From Streptococcus oralis (GTDB taxonomy: Bacteria; Bacillota; Bacilli; Lactobacillales; Streptococcaceae), in contig NZ_KQ969521.1 of assembly GCF_001578935.1 (NCBI RefSeq), positions 415,906-464,119 on the forward strand: 48,214 nucleotides of DNA, given 5' to 3'. Of the stretch, positions 16,908 to 25,486 are shown in pieces (within the stretch, counting starts at the first letter, position 1; every line of letters begins with the position of its first letter). The position numbers and the translations under genes are program-made. Below the pieces are notes generated by a model. The model searched no databases and was not told where the DNA came from. It worked only from the letters and a program-made list of their open reading frames with translations.

Positions 16908-19037
16908 ATGGACAAAAAATATGAAAAAATCTCCCAAGATTTGGGAGTAACCTTAAAGCAAATCGATACTGTTCTAAGTTTGACAGCAGAAGGGGCGACG
17001 ATTCCCTTCATCGCCCGTTATCGCAAGGACATGACTGGTAGTCTGGATGAGGTGGCGATTAAGGCCATTCTCGACTTGGATAAAAGTCTGACAAATCTCA
17101 ACGACCGTAAAGAAGCTGTCTTGGCTAAGATTCAAGAACAAGGCAAGCTAACCAAGGAATTGGAAGCAGCTATTTTGGCAGCTGAAAAATTAGCAGACGT
17201 TGAAGAACTCTATCTTCCTTATAAGGAAAAACATCGGACCAAGGCAACCATTGCCCGTGAAGCTGGACTCTTTCCTCTCGCCCGCTTGATTTTGCAGAAT
17301 GTAGATGGTTTAGAGAAAGAAGTTGAGAAGTTTGTCTGTGAAGGATTTGCGACTGGTCAAGAAGCCTTGGCTGGGGCAGTTGATATTTTGGTAGAAGCCC
17401 TATCTGAAGATGTGACTTTGCGTTCACTGACCTATCAGGAAGTGCTGAGACACTCTAAAATCACTTCGCAAATCAAGGATGAAAGTCTCGATGAAAAGCA
17501 AATTTTTCAGATTTATTATGATTTTTCAGAGACAGTTGTCAACATGCAGGGTTATCGTACCTTGGCCCTCAACCGTGGGGAGAAACTAGGGATTTTGAAG
17601 GTCGGTTTTGAACATGCGACGGATCGTATCCTAGCTTTCTTTGCTGCTCGTTTCAAAGTCAAAAATGCCTATATAGATGAAGTTGTTCAACAGTCAGTTA
17701 AGAAAAAGGTCTTGCCTGCTATTGAGCGACGCATTCGGACAGAATTGACTGAGAAGGCAGAAGAAGGAGCTATCCAACTCTTTTCTGACAACCTGCGCAA
17801 TCTCCTCTTGGTTGCTCCGCTGAAAGGGCGCGTGGTTTTAGGTTTTGATCCTGCCTTTCGTACAGGTGCCAAGCTGGCTGTCGTTGATGCGACAGGGAAA
17901 ATGCTGACGACTCAAGTCATTTATCCTGTCAAACCAGCATCAGCTCGCCAAATCGAAGAAGCCAAGAAAGATTTGGCAGACTTGATTGCTCAATACGGCG
18001 TGGAAATTATTGCTATCGGAAATGGGACGGCCAGTCGTGAAAGTGAAGCCTTTGTGGCGGAAGTTCTGAAAGATTTTCCAGAAGTCAGCTATGTTATCGT
18101 CAATGAAAGTGGCGCTTCGGTCTACTCTGCCAGTGAACTTGCTCGTCAGGAATTTCCAGAATTAACCGTTGAAAAACGCTCTGCTATCTCTATTGCCCGT
18201 CGTTTGCAAGATCCGCTTGCTGAATTGGTCAAAATTGATCCTAAGTCAATCGGTGTCGGTCAGTACCAGCACGATGTCAGTCAGAAGAAATTGTCTGAAA
18301 GTCTGGATTTTGTCGTGGATACTGTAGTTAACCAAGTCGGTGTCAATATCAATACTGCCAGCCCAGCACTTCTCTCCCACGTAGCTGGACTCAATAAAAC
18401 CATCTCTGAAAATATTGTCAAATACCGTGAGGAAGAAGGAAAAATCACTTCACGCGCTCAAATCAAGAAAGTTCCTCGCCTCGGTGCCAAGGCCTTTGAG
18501 CAGGCAGCTGGTTTCCTTCGTATCCCTGAAAGTAGCAATATCCTTGATAATACAGGAGTTCACCCAGAAAACTATGCTGCGGTTAAGGAGCTCTTCAAAC
18601 GCTTGGATATCAAAGACTTGAATGAAGAGGCACAAAGTAAGCTTAAGTTCCTTTCAGTTAAGGAGATGGCGCAAGAACTAGACCTCGGTCCAGAAACTCT
18701 TAAAGACATCATTGCTGATCTTCTCAAACCAGGTCGAGATTTCCGTGACTCATTTGATGCACCTGTGCTTCGTCAAGATGTCTTGGATATCAAGGATTTA
18801 AAAGTCGGCCAGAAACTGGAAGGTGTGGTGCGGAATGTTGTCGACTTCGGTGCCTTCGTTGATATTGGGATTCACGAGGACGGCTTGATTCATATTTCGC
18901 ATATGAGTCGCAAATTTATCAAACATCCCAGTCAAGTGGTTTCAGTTGGAGATTTGGTAACGGTTTGGGTTAAGAAAATTGATACTGAACGGGAAAAAGT
19001 TAATCTGTCGCTCCTGGCACCAAATGAAACTGACTGA
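16908..19037 (+). CDS. tex: Tex-family S1 RNA-binding protein
   Basis: Tex is a conserved nucleic-acid-binding protein related to Spt6, implicated in transcription and stress tolerance. The 709-residue protein has the N-terminal helical region with [16 protein letters not shown] at about residues 33-48 and a YqgF-like RNase H fold from [18 protein letters not shown]. Helix-hairpin-helix motifs follow ([19 protein letters not shown]). The C-terminal S1 domain is near residues 635-705 ([19 protein letters not shown]). The next gene starts within its last 14 bases. Confidence 0.96.
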   Translation: MDKKYEKISQDLGVTLKQIDTVLSLTAEGATIPFIARYRKDMTGSLDEVAIKAILDLDKSLTNLNDRKEAVLAKIQEQGKLTKELEAAILAAEKLADVEELYLPYKEKHRTKATIAREAGLFPLARLILQNVDGLEKEVEKFVCEGFATGQEALAGAVDILVEALSEDVTLRSLTYQEVLRHSKITSQIKDESLDEKQIFQIYYDFSETVVNMQGYRTLALNRGEKLGILKVGFEHATDRILAFFAARFKVKNAYIDEVVQQSVKKKVLPAIERRIRTELTEKAEEGAIQLFSDNLRNLLLVAPLKGRVVLGFDPAFRTGAKLAVVDATGKMLTTQVIYPVKPASARQIEEAKKDLADLIAQYGVEIIAIGNGTASRESEAFVAEVLKDFPEVSYVIVNESGASVYSASELARQEFPELTVEKRSAISIARRLQDPLAELVKIDPKSIGVGQYQHDVSQKKLSESLDFVVDTVVNQVGVNINTASPALLSHVAGLNKTISENIVKYREEEGKITSRAQIKKVPRLGAKAFEQAAGFLRIPESSNILDNTGVHPENYAAVKELFKRLDIKDLNEEAQSKLKFLSVKEMAQELDLGPETLKDIIADLLKPGRDFRDSFDAPVLRQDVLDIKDLKVGQKLEGVVRNVVDFGAFVDIGIHEDGLIHISHMSRKFIKHPSQVVSVGDLVTVWVKKIDTEREKVNLSLLAPNETD

Positions 19038-19472
19038 TTATGTCAAGCAGGTTTCGCTAGAAGACTTCGGGAGACCTTTTAGTCACAATGCCCAGTGGAA
19101 TTCTCGTCTGCGAACGACAGGTGGGCGATTTTTCCCTAAGGATGGGCATTTGGATTTCAATCCCAAGGTTTATAATGAACTTGGTTTGGAGGTCTTTCGG
19201 AAAATCGTGCGCCATGAACTCTGTCACTATCACCTCTATTTTCAAGGGAAGGGCTATCAACACAAGGATCGGGATTTTAAGGAACTGTTGAGAGCAGTAG
19301 ATGGATTACGCTTTGTGCAACCTTGCCTAATAGCAACTCCAAGTCAATCAAGCTCTATCGTTGCCAATCTTGCCAGCAAACTTATCAGCGCAAGCGTAGG
19401 ATTGATACCAAACGCTACCGCTGTGGCGTCTGCCGTGGCAATCTTGTCATCTTAAATCGGCCTAAGGACTGA
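19024..19472 (+). pseudogene. sprT: SprT-like metalloprotease-fold protein, frameshifted
   Basis: The first ~98 codons encode a SprT-like domain with the zinc-binding HELCH in [11 protein letters not shown] (about residues 60-70) and [10 protein letters not shown]. After DGLRFV the open frame switches to unrelated residues and stops at 19455. Restoring one base near 19317-19320 (GTGCAACC to GTGCCAACC) continues as [17 protein letters not shown], then [10 protein letters not shown], the expected zinc ribbon (CxxC twice), ending at 19472 with 149 residues. ATG 19024 overlaps tex and lacks a clear Shine-Dalgarno, so translation is probably coupled. It may be a true mutation or a sequencing error. 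Confidence 0.88.
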
Positions 19473-19531
19473 TGTTTGTGGCCCCGTTTCATGCTATACT
19501 ACTTGTAAGAATACCGAAAGAGGAAACAATC

Positions 19532-19804
19532 ATGAATACAAAATTTTATAAAATGAGACGAAATCGCATGGTATCGGGAGTTTTAGCTGGTCTATCAGAC
19601 AAGTGGAATTTTGATGTAACTCTAGTCCGCTTTCTCTTTGCTATTTTTACCATATCAAATTTTGGGATTGGTGTGATTATCTACATCATCCTAGCCTCTA
19701 TCCTGCCAACTAAGGAAGAAATCGAAGCCGAAATGTACGGAACAGGACCACGCAAACGCAAGGAAGCCGAGGCCATTGATGACAATGATGGACGGTTTTG
19801 GTGA
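19532..19804 (+). CDS. PspC-domain small membrane protein
   Basis: The 90-residue protein is a PspC-domain protein, a family related to phage-shock/envelope-stress factors. It has the typical start YKMRRNRMVSGVLAGLSDKW, then one or two hydrophobic segments (residues about 30-60, LVRFLFAIFTISNFG and IYIILASILP) and a charged tail. AAAGAGGAAAC precedes ATG 19532. An extended -10 TGC-TATACT at 19492-19500 gives it its own promoter within the sprT end region. Confidence 0.88.
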   Translation: MNTKFYKMRRNRMVSGVLAGLSDKWNFDVTLVRFLFAIFTISNFGIGVIIYIILASILPTKEEIEAEMYGTGPRKRKEAEAIDDNDGRFW

Positions 19805-19874
19805 GTCAGATTTTGAAATAGTTTATAGATACTTTCCTTATTTCTCAAAGAGGTCAGAAAAAGAAGCGAACCTT

Positions 19875-19899
19875 AACCCTTGTATCCGCAAGGGTTTTC
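19875..19899 (+). terminator. Terminator after the PspC gene
   Basis: AACCCTT/AAGGGTT form a 7-bp stem with an eight-base loop, followed by TTCTTCTT. Confidence 0.75.
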
Positions 19900-19954
19900 T
19901 TCTTGACTTTCTTTTATGGTAAAATATTGATAGCGAAATTGCTTGATATTCTTC

Positions 19955-19976
19955 AATCTTACAAAAATGTAAGATT
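19955..19976 (+). promoter_or_regulatory. BceR-type operator upstream of the peptide-resistance ABC transporter
   Basis: A perfect 9-bp inverted repeat (AATCTTACA/TGTAAGATT around AAAA) contains TTACA-N4-TGTAA. This matches the consensus TNACA-N4-TGTAA described for response regulators that control BceAB-type transporters in Firmicutes. It lies about 85 bases upstream of the first gene of the transporter operon. An alternative reading as a weak terminator is unlikely because no T run follows. The promoter itself is not clear; TAAACT at 20026 is a weak -10 candidate. Confidence 0.78.
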
Positions 19977-20060
19977 AAAGTCTCTTTTGTAAGGTTAGGT
20001 TATGGCAGGCTACCTTTTTTTGCGATAAACTAGACTCATAAAGAACAAAGGAGCAAAACC

Positions 20061-20171
20061 ATGAAAAGAATTTTACAAAAGAAAACAAGAAAACCAAGTC
20101 AAAAAGATATCGAGCGTGTTCAACTGGGATGCGCTATGATGCAAGCACAGTTTCAAATGATGGGATATTAA
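20061..20171 (+). CDS. 36-aa small protein at the head of the BceAB-type operon
   Basis: A 36-codon ORF with AAAGGAG seven bases upstream reads MKRILQKKTRKPSQKD, then IERVQLGCAMMQAQFQMMGY. The N-terminal half is strongly basic and the C-terminal half is Met/Gln-rich and amphipathic, without a transmembrane segment. It ends 13 bases before the ATPase gene, so it is the first gene of the operon. I do not recognise its function. It could be a regulatory peptide or a small transporter partner. Confidence 0.72.
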   Translation: MKRILQKKTRKPSQKDIERVQLGCAMMQAQFQMMGY

Positions 20172-20184
20172 GAAGGAGAAAATC

Positions 20185-20943
20185 ATGACACTTTTAGATG
20201 TAAAACACGTTCAAAAAATCTACAAAACACGTTTCCAAGGCAACCAAGTTGAGGCCCTCAAGGATATTCACTTTACCGTAGATAAGGGTGACTACGTTGC
20301 TATCATGGGGGAGTCTGGTTCTGGGAAATCAACCTTACTCAACATCCTAGCTATGTTGGACAAACCAACTCGCGGGCAGGTTTACCTAAACGGAACCGAC
20401 ACAGCCACTATTAAAAATTCACAGGCTTCGAGTTTCCGTCGTGAGAAGTTGGGATTTGTCTTCCAAGACTTTAACTTGCTAGATACCCTGTCTGTTAAGG
20501 ACAATATCTTGCTTCCGTTAGTTCTATCACGAAAACCTATCACAGAGATGATGAAGAAATTGGTAGTAACCGCTGAAAATCTGGGCATCAACCAATTGCA
20601 AGAGAAGTACCCTTACGAGATCTCAGGAGGTCAAAAACAGCGGGTAGCAGTAGCACGCGCCATCATCACAGAACCTGAAATTCTCCTTGCGGATGAGCCA
20701 ACAGGAGCCCTTGACTCCAAGTCATCTGCAGCTCTTCTGGATGTATTTGATGAAATCAATGAACGCGGCCAAACCATTCTCATGGTAACTCACTCAACGG
20801 CAGCAGCCAGCAGGGCCAAGCGCGTTCTCTTTATTAAAGACGGCATTCTTTACAACCAAATCTACCGTGGAGACAAGACAGAGCGTCAAATGTTCCAAGA
20901 AATCTCTGATACTTTGACTGTTATGGCAAGTGAGGTGAATTAG
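20185..20943 (+). CDS. BceA-type ABC transporter ATP-binding protein
   Basis: The 252-residue protein is a MacB/LolD-like ATPase of the BceA type. It has Walker A GESGSGKST (residues 38-46), Q-loop FVFQDFNLLD, signature [14 protein letters not shown] and Walker B ILLADEPTGALD, followed by the H-loop VTHS. AAGGAG precedes ATG 20185. It pairs with the ten-segment permease one base downstream. Such pairs protect against bacitracin and other cell-wall-active peptides and also signal to a BceS-type kinase. Confidence 0.93.
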   Translation: MTLLDVKHVQKIYKTRFQGNQVEALKDIHFTVDKGDYVAIMGESGSGKSTLLNILAMLDKPTRGQVYLNGTDTATIKNSQASSFRREKLGFVFQDFNLLDTLSVKDNILLPLVLSRKPITEMMKKLVVTAENLGINQLQEKYPYEISGGQKQRVAVARAIITEPEILLADEPTGALDSKSSAALLDVFDEINERGQTILMVTHSTAAASRAKRVLFIKDGILYNQIYRGDKTERQMFQEISDTLTVMASEVN

Positions 20944-20944
20944 T

Positions 20945-22933
20945 ATGTTCCGATTAACCAATAAGTTAGCGGTATCCAACTTGATTAAAAACCGCAAACT
21001 CTACTATCCCTTTGCCTTAGCTGTTCTCTTAGCAGTGACCATCACCTATCTTTTTTACTCTTTGTCACTTAATCCTAATATTGGCAAGATCCGAGGGGGA
21101 GAAACTATCTCTATGACCCTGGCTCTCGGTATGGTGGTTGTTACCATCGCTTCTGGAATTATTGTCCTTTATGCCAATAGTTTTGTCATGAAGAACCGCT
21201 CCAAGGAGCTGGGTGTATATGGTATGCTGGGGCTTGAAAAGCGCCATTTGATCAGTATGGTTTTTAAGGAGCTTCTTATTTTTGGTTCCTTAACCTTGAC
21301 AGCTGGTCTTGGTCTAGGAGCTCTCTTTGATAAGCTAATCTTTGCCCTTCTTCTGAAGCTGATGAAAATGAAAGTGGAGCTCGTTTCGACTTTCCAACCA
21401 ACTGTCTTTATCCTAGTTCTCATCGTCTTTGGAGCTATCTTCCTGGGTTTGATTTTTATCAATGCCTTTCGCATCGCACGCATGAATTCCCTTCAGCTCT
21501 CTCGTGAAAAAGCCAGTGGTGAGAAAAAAGGACGTTTCTTAGGTTTCCAAACCATCCTAGGTCTAATTAGTTTGGGAGCGGGTTATTACCTAGCAGTAAC
21601 AGTTGAAAATCCACTTTCTGCTGTTCTGATTTTCTTCGTAGCAGTTTTGTTAGTTATTTTGGGAACTTATCTTCTTTTCAATGCGGGGATTACAGTTTTC
21701 TTACAAATCTTAAAGAAAAACAAGACTTACTATTACCAACCCAACAACATGATTTCCGTATCCAATCTCATTTTCCGTATGAAGAAAAATGCGGTTGGTC
21801 TGGCGACGATTGCTATTCTCTCAACCATGGTCTTGGTGACTATGTCTGCTGCAACAAGTATCTTTAAGGGCTCTGAAACTTTCAAGAAAGTCATGAATCC
21901 ACATGATTTTGGAATTACAGGACAGAATGTTGAAAAAGAAGATATAAATAAACTCCTAGACCAGTATGCTAGTGATAAGGGATTGACTGTTACAAAGAAA
22001 GAAGTCCTTACATACAGTAGCTTTGGTGTAGCAAATCAAGAAGGTACGAAATTGACAATCTTTGACAAAGGTCAAAATCGTGTTCAACCGAAAACTGTTT
22101 TTATGGTCTTTGACCAAAAAGACTACGAGAATATGACGGGTCAAAAACTCGCACTTTCAGGAAAGGAAGTGGGATTGTTTACTAAAAACAAGGAACTTCA
22201 AGGACAGAAAGAACTGACTCTGAGTGACCAGACCTACACGATCAAAGAAGAAATCAAAAAAGATTTTATTCTTGAACATGTCCCAAACCAGTACAATATT
22301 CTAACTTCGGACTATAACTATCTGGTTGTTCCTGACCTACAAGCCTTTCTTGACCAGCATCCTAATTCTTCCATCTTTAATCAATACTATGGTGGTATGA
22401 ATGTAACGGCTAGTGAGGAAGAGCAACTCAAACTTGCCAACGACTATTCAAAATTCCTTGATGATTTTAATAGAGAATTAAGCAAAGAAGGAAGCTATGT
22501 TTACGGAAGCAATCTGGCTGATAGTAGTGCGCAGATGAGTGCTCTCTTTGGTGGAGTCTTCTTCATCGGTATCTTCCTCTCTATCATCTTTATGGTGGGA
22601 ACAGTTCTTGTTATCTACTACAAACAAATCTCTGAAGGCTATGAAGATCGTGAACGCTTTATCATTTTGCAAAAAGTCGGTCTCGATCAAAAGCAAATCA
22701 AGCAAACCATCAACAAACAGGTCCTAACTGTTTTCTTCCTCCCATTGCTCTTTGCCTTCCTACACCTCGCCTTTGCCTATCATATGCTTAGCCTTATCCT
22801 AAAAGTCATTGGGGTGCTAGATGCGACCATGATGCTGACCGTTACATTGTCCATTTGTGCTATCTTCCTCATTGTCTATGTCTTAATCTTTATGATTACC
22901 TCAAGAAGCTATCGCAAGATCGTGCAAATGTAA
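20945..22933 (+). CDS. BceB-type ABC transporter permease
   Basis: The 662-residue permease has the BceB layout. Hydrophobic segments lie near residues 17-37, 50-75, 105-135, 150-178 and 195-245, then around 280-305. A large extracytoplasmic domain spans roughly residues 305-530, and three or four more segments follow at the C-terminus (540-570, 600-660). FtsX-like segments flank the extracytoplasmic domain, which is thought to bind peptide-lipid complexes. No histidine kinase or response regulator is encoded nearby, so its regulator must be elsewhere. Confidence 0.92.
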   Translation: MFRLTNKLAVSNLIKNRKLYYPFALAVLLAVTITYLFYSLSLNPNIGKIRGGETISMTLALGMVVVTIASGIIVLYANSFVMKNRSKELGVYGMLGLEKRHLISMVFKELLIFGSLTLTAGLGLGALFDKLIFALLLKLMKMKVELVSTFQPTVFILVLIVFGAIFLGLIFINAFRIARMNSLQLSREKASGEKKGRFLGFQTILGLISLGAGYYLAVTVENPLSAVLIFFVAVLLVILGTYLLFNAGITVFLQILKKNKTYYYQPNNMISVSNLIFRMKKNAVGLATIAILSTMVLVTMSAATSIFKGSETFKKVMNPHDFGITGQNVEKEDINKLLDQYASDKGLTVTKKEVLTYSSFGVANQEGTKLTIFDKGQNRVQPKTVFMVFDQKDYENMTGQKLALSGKEVGLFTKNKELQGQKELTLSDQTYTIKEEIKKDFILEHVPNQYNILTSDYNYLVVPDLQAFLDQHPNSSIFNQYYGGMNVTASEEEQLKLANDYSKFLDDFNRELSKEGSYVYGSNLADSSAQMSALFGGVFFIGIFLSIIFMVGTVLVIYYKQISEGYEDRERFIILQKVGLDQKQIKQTINKQVLTVFFLPLLFAFLHLAFAYHMLSLILKVIGVLDATMMLTVTLSICAIFLIVYVLIFMITSRSYRKIVQM

Positions 22934-22938
22934 AAAAG

Positions 22939-22970
22939 ATACCTCGATATTTATCGAGGTATTTCTTTTA
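22939..22970. terminator. Terminator between the BceB-type and VIT genes
   Basis: The 9-bp perfect stem ATACCTCGA/TCGAGGTAT with a short A/T loop is followed by T-rich sequence. It could also serve the convergent VIT gene. Confidence 0.85.
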
Positions 22971-22972
22971 TC

Positions 22973-23668
22973 TTAAATGCTGAAGAGTTGTCCAAACAGG
23001 TAAGTCACTGCCATGGTCAGAAGTCCGATACAGAGATTACGGATCATAGCTGTTTTCGTAGGAGCCTTGCCTAGTTTAGCACTGGTATAGCCAGTGACGA
23101 GAAGGGAAAGGGCCACGATAAAAACAGTAGCAGGAATGCGATAGTCACTTGGAAAGACGGTGATTGAAAGCATAGGAGGAAGACTTCCCAGTACAAAGGC
23201 GATAAAGCTAGAGATTGCAGCATGCCAAGGATTGGTAAACTCTTCGTACTCGATACCGTATTTTTCCTCAACCAAGGCTTTGAGTGGATTTTTTAAAAAG
23301 GCCTTGTTGGTCAAGAGTTGGGCTGACGTTTCACACTCACCATTTTGAAGGTAAGCAGCATAGAGGGATTGTTTTGCAGATTCGATGTCTTTATCTAAGA
23401 GTAATTGCTCTCTAGAGACAGCGGCTTCTTCCGTGTCTTTTTGAGTGGATACAGAGACATACTCTCCCCCTGCCATAGAAAAAGCACCAGCGAGGATAGT
23501 TGCCAATCCTGATAAAAAGATAATCCAGATATTGCTTGTCGCACTGGCAACGCCGATAACCACACCAGCGATGGAAATAATCCCATCATTGGCACCCAGA
23601 ACACCTGCGCGTAGGATATTGAGTCGGCCTGCAAAGTTAGCATCAATTTCATGTTTTATTTCTGTCAT
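22973..23668 (-). CDS. VIT1/CCC1-family iron/manganese transporter
   Basis: The 231-residue protein belongs to the VIT1/CCC1 family, whose members move Fe2+ or Mn2+ across membranes. Visible family features are ILRAGVLGANDGIISIAG, GLATILAGAFSMAGGEYVSV, and three C-terminal membrane segments with FVLGSLPPML and SLLVTGYTSAKLGKAP. I chose the start at 23668 (MTEIKHEID) because AAAGGAG is seven bases upstream of it. The in-frame ATG six bases earlier almost touches the Shine-Dalgarno. Confidence 0.9.
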   Translation of the reverse strand: MTEIKHEIDANFAGRLNILRAGVLGANDGIISIAGVVIGVASATSNIWIIFLSGLATILAGAFSMAGGEYVSVSTQKDTEEAAVSREQLLLDKDIESAKQSLYAAYLQNGECETSAQLLTNKAFLKNPLKALVEEKYGIEYEEFTNPWHAAISSFIAFVLGSLPPMLSITVFPSDYRIPATVFIVALSLLVTGYTSAKLGKAPTKTAMIRNLCIGLLTMAVTYLFGQLFSI

Positions 23669-23687
23669 AGTCATCTCCTTTCTCTCC

Positions 23688-23716
23688 ATTATAGAGAAAA
23701 GAGTAGGGGAATACAA
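23688..23716 (-). promoter_or_regulatory. Promoter of the VIT-family gene
   Basis: On the minus strand, TTGTAT (23716-23711), a 17-base spacer and TATAAT (23693-23688) form a good promoter 20 bases upstream of the start codon. Confidence 0.75.
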
Positions 23717-23827
23717 ACTTTTTAAACTATCTGAAAAAAGTTCTACGATTCTAATTTTTAGGATCTTTGAAGTTTCTTCGAAAAAGTAGTGCTATCCTAC
23801 TGTACTGGAACTTTTTAAACTTATCTA

Positions 23828-23836
23828 TGGTATAAT
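23828..23836 (+). promoter_or_regulatory. Extended -10 promoter of the cof-cof-ftsY operon
   Basis: TGG-TATAAT lies 38 bases upstream of the first Cof gene. The -35 region (GAACTT) is weak. Confidence 0.7.
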
Positions 23837-23873
23837 AGAAGATAGATTTATCAATTGGAGAATGAAGGATTTT

Positions 23874-24665
23874 ATGATTAAACTTGTAGCAACCGATATG
23901 GATGGAACCTTTCTAGATGGAGAGGGTCGGTTTGATATGGAACGCCTCAAAAACGTACTTGTTTCCTACAAAGAAAAGGGGATTTATTTTGCAGTGGCTT
24001 CAGGTCGTGGTATTCTGTCCCTGAAAAAGTTGTTTGCGGATGTGCGTGATGAAGTGATTTTTATAGCTGAAAATGGGAGCTATGTTGAGTTTCATGGTGA
24101 GGATATGTATGAGGCTACTATGTCTCGGGATTTTTACTTGAGCACTTTTGAAGCTTTAAAGAAATCGCCTTATTTTGATGAAAGAAAAATGCTCTTGACT
24201 GGGAAAAAAGCTTGTTATGTTTTGGACACTGTGGATGAGACCTATCTGATGTTTAGCCGTCACTACAATGAAAATATTCAAAAAGTAGCGAGTTTGGAAG
24301 ATATCACAGATGATATTTTTAAATTCACTACTAACTTTACTGAAGAAACGATAGAAGTTGGTGAGGCCTGGGTCAACGAAAATGTTCCTGGTGTGAAAGC
24401 CATGACCACAGGTTTTGAATCCATCGATATTGTCTTGGACTATGTTGATAAGGGTGTGGCCATTGTTGAGCTGGCAAAAAAACTTGGTCTAACCATGGAT
24501 CAGGTTATGGCGTTTGGTGATAATCTCAATGACTTGCACATGATGCAGGTAGTTGGGCACCCAATCGCTCCTGAAAATGCGCGACCAGAGATTTTAGAAT
24601 TAGCAGAGACAGTGATTGGCCACCATAAGGACCAGTCGGTTATAGCTTATATGGAGGGTTTATAA
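23874..24665 (+). CDS. Cof-type HAD phosphatase (first of two)
   Basis: The 263-residue protein is a HAD-superfamily IIB (Cof) phosphatase. The nucleophile motif ATDMDGTFLDG is at residues 6-16, and motif IV is FGDNLNDLHMM with the metal aspartates. A cap domain lies between. I placed the start at ATG 23874, seven or so bases after GAAGGA; the ATG at 23862 is almost directly adjacent to GGAG. Substrates of such enzymes are sugar or nucleotide phosphates, not predictable here. Its stop overlaps the next start (TAATG). Confidence 0.9.
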   Translation: MIKLVATDMDGTFLDGEGRFDMERLKNVLVSYKEKGIYFAVASGRGILSLKKLFADVRDEVIFIAENGSYVEFHGEDMYEATMSRDFYLSTFEALKKSPYFDERKMLLTGKKACYVLDTVDETYLMFSRHYNENIQKVASLEDITDDIFKFTTNFTEETIEVGEAWVNENVPGVKAMTTGFESIDIVLDYVDKGVAIVELAKKLGLTMDQVMAFGDNLNDLHMMQVVGHPIAPENARPEILELAETVIGHHKDQSVIAYMEGL

Positions 24666-25483
24666 TGGCGGATATAAAATTGATTGCATTGGACTTGGAC
24701 GGGACTTTGCTGACTACTGATAAAAGGCTGACGGATCGTACCAAGGCAACTTTGAAAGCTGCGCGTGATCGTGGTATCAAGGTCGTATTGACAACTGGTC
24801 GTCCCTTAAAAGCCATGGATTTCTTCCTCCATGAGTTAGGGATTGACGGTCACGAAGATGAGTATACTATTACCTTTAATGGTGGTTTGGTTCAGAAAAA
24901 TACAAGTGAAATCCTTGATAAGATAGTCTTTTCATATGATGATGTGGCACGCTTGTATGAAGAAACAGAGAAATTATCACTGCCTCTTGACGCGATTTCA
25001 GAAGGAACTGTTTATCAAATCCAATCTGACCAAGAGAGTCTTTATGCCAAATTCAATCCAGCTTTAACTTTTGTACCAGTTGACTTTGAAGATCTGTCTA
25101 GTCAAATGGCCTACAACAAATGCGTGACTGCCTTCGCTCAAGAACCTTTGGATGCGGGGATCCAAAAGATTTCTCCAGAATTGTTTGACCAATATGAAAT
25201 CTTCAAATCGCGTGAAATGCTATTGGAATGGTCACCGAAAAATGTCCACAAGGCAACAGGTTTAGCGAAATTAATTAAACACTTAGGAATCAATCAAAGT
25301 CAAGTCATGGCTTGTGGGGACGAGGCCAATGACCTTTCAATGATTGAATGGGCGGGTCTGGGAGTTGCCATGCAAAATGCAGTTCCAGCGGTTAAGGCGG
25401 TTGCCAATGTGATTACCCCAATGACCAACGACGAGGAAGCCGTTGCCTGGGCTATCGAAGAATACGTGCTAAAGGAGAACTAA
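24665..25483 (+). CDS. Cof-type HAD phosphatase (second of two)
   Basis: The 272-residue Cof-family phosphatase has the N-terminal LDLDGTLLTTDKRLTD motif (residues 8-23), the threonine motif LTTGRPLKAMDFF, and motif IV GDEANDLSMIEWAG. It resembles the YidA sugar-phosphatase type, though the substrate is not proven. It overlaps the first Cof gene by one base and lies three bases before ftsY, so all three are cotranscribed. Confidence 0.92.
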   Translation: MADIKLIALDLDGTLLTTDKRLTDRTKATLKAARDRGIKVVLTTGRPLKAMDFFLHELGIDGHEDEYTITFNGGLVQKNTSEILDKIVFSYDDVARLYEETEKLSLPLDAISEGTVYQIQSDQESLYAKFNPALTFVPVDFEDLSSQMAYNKCVTAFAQEPLDAGIQKISPELFDQYEIFKSREMLLEWSPKNVHKATGLAKLIKHLGINQSQVMACGDEANDLSMIEWAGLGVAMQNAVPAVKAVANVITPMTNDEEAVAWAIEEYVLKEN

Positions 25484-25486
25484 AAT

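Noticed and set aside
19991..20021. Terminator/attenuator before the 36-aa gene
   Set aside because: AAGGT and ACCTT flank a T7 run, but the stem is only five base pairs with a large loop, too weak to list as a terminator.
23785..23801. AGTAG-N7-CTACT inverted repeat between the VIT gene and the first Cof gene
   Set aside because: Only five base pairs, no match to a regulator motif and no T run. It is not distinguishable from chance.
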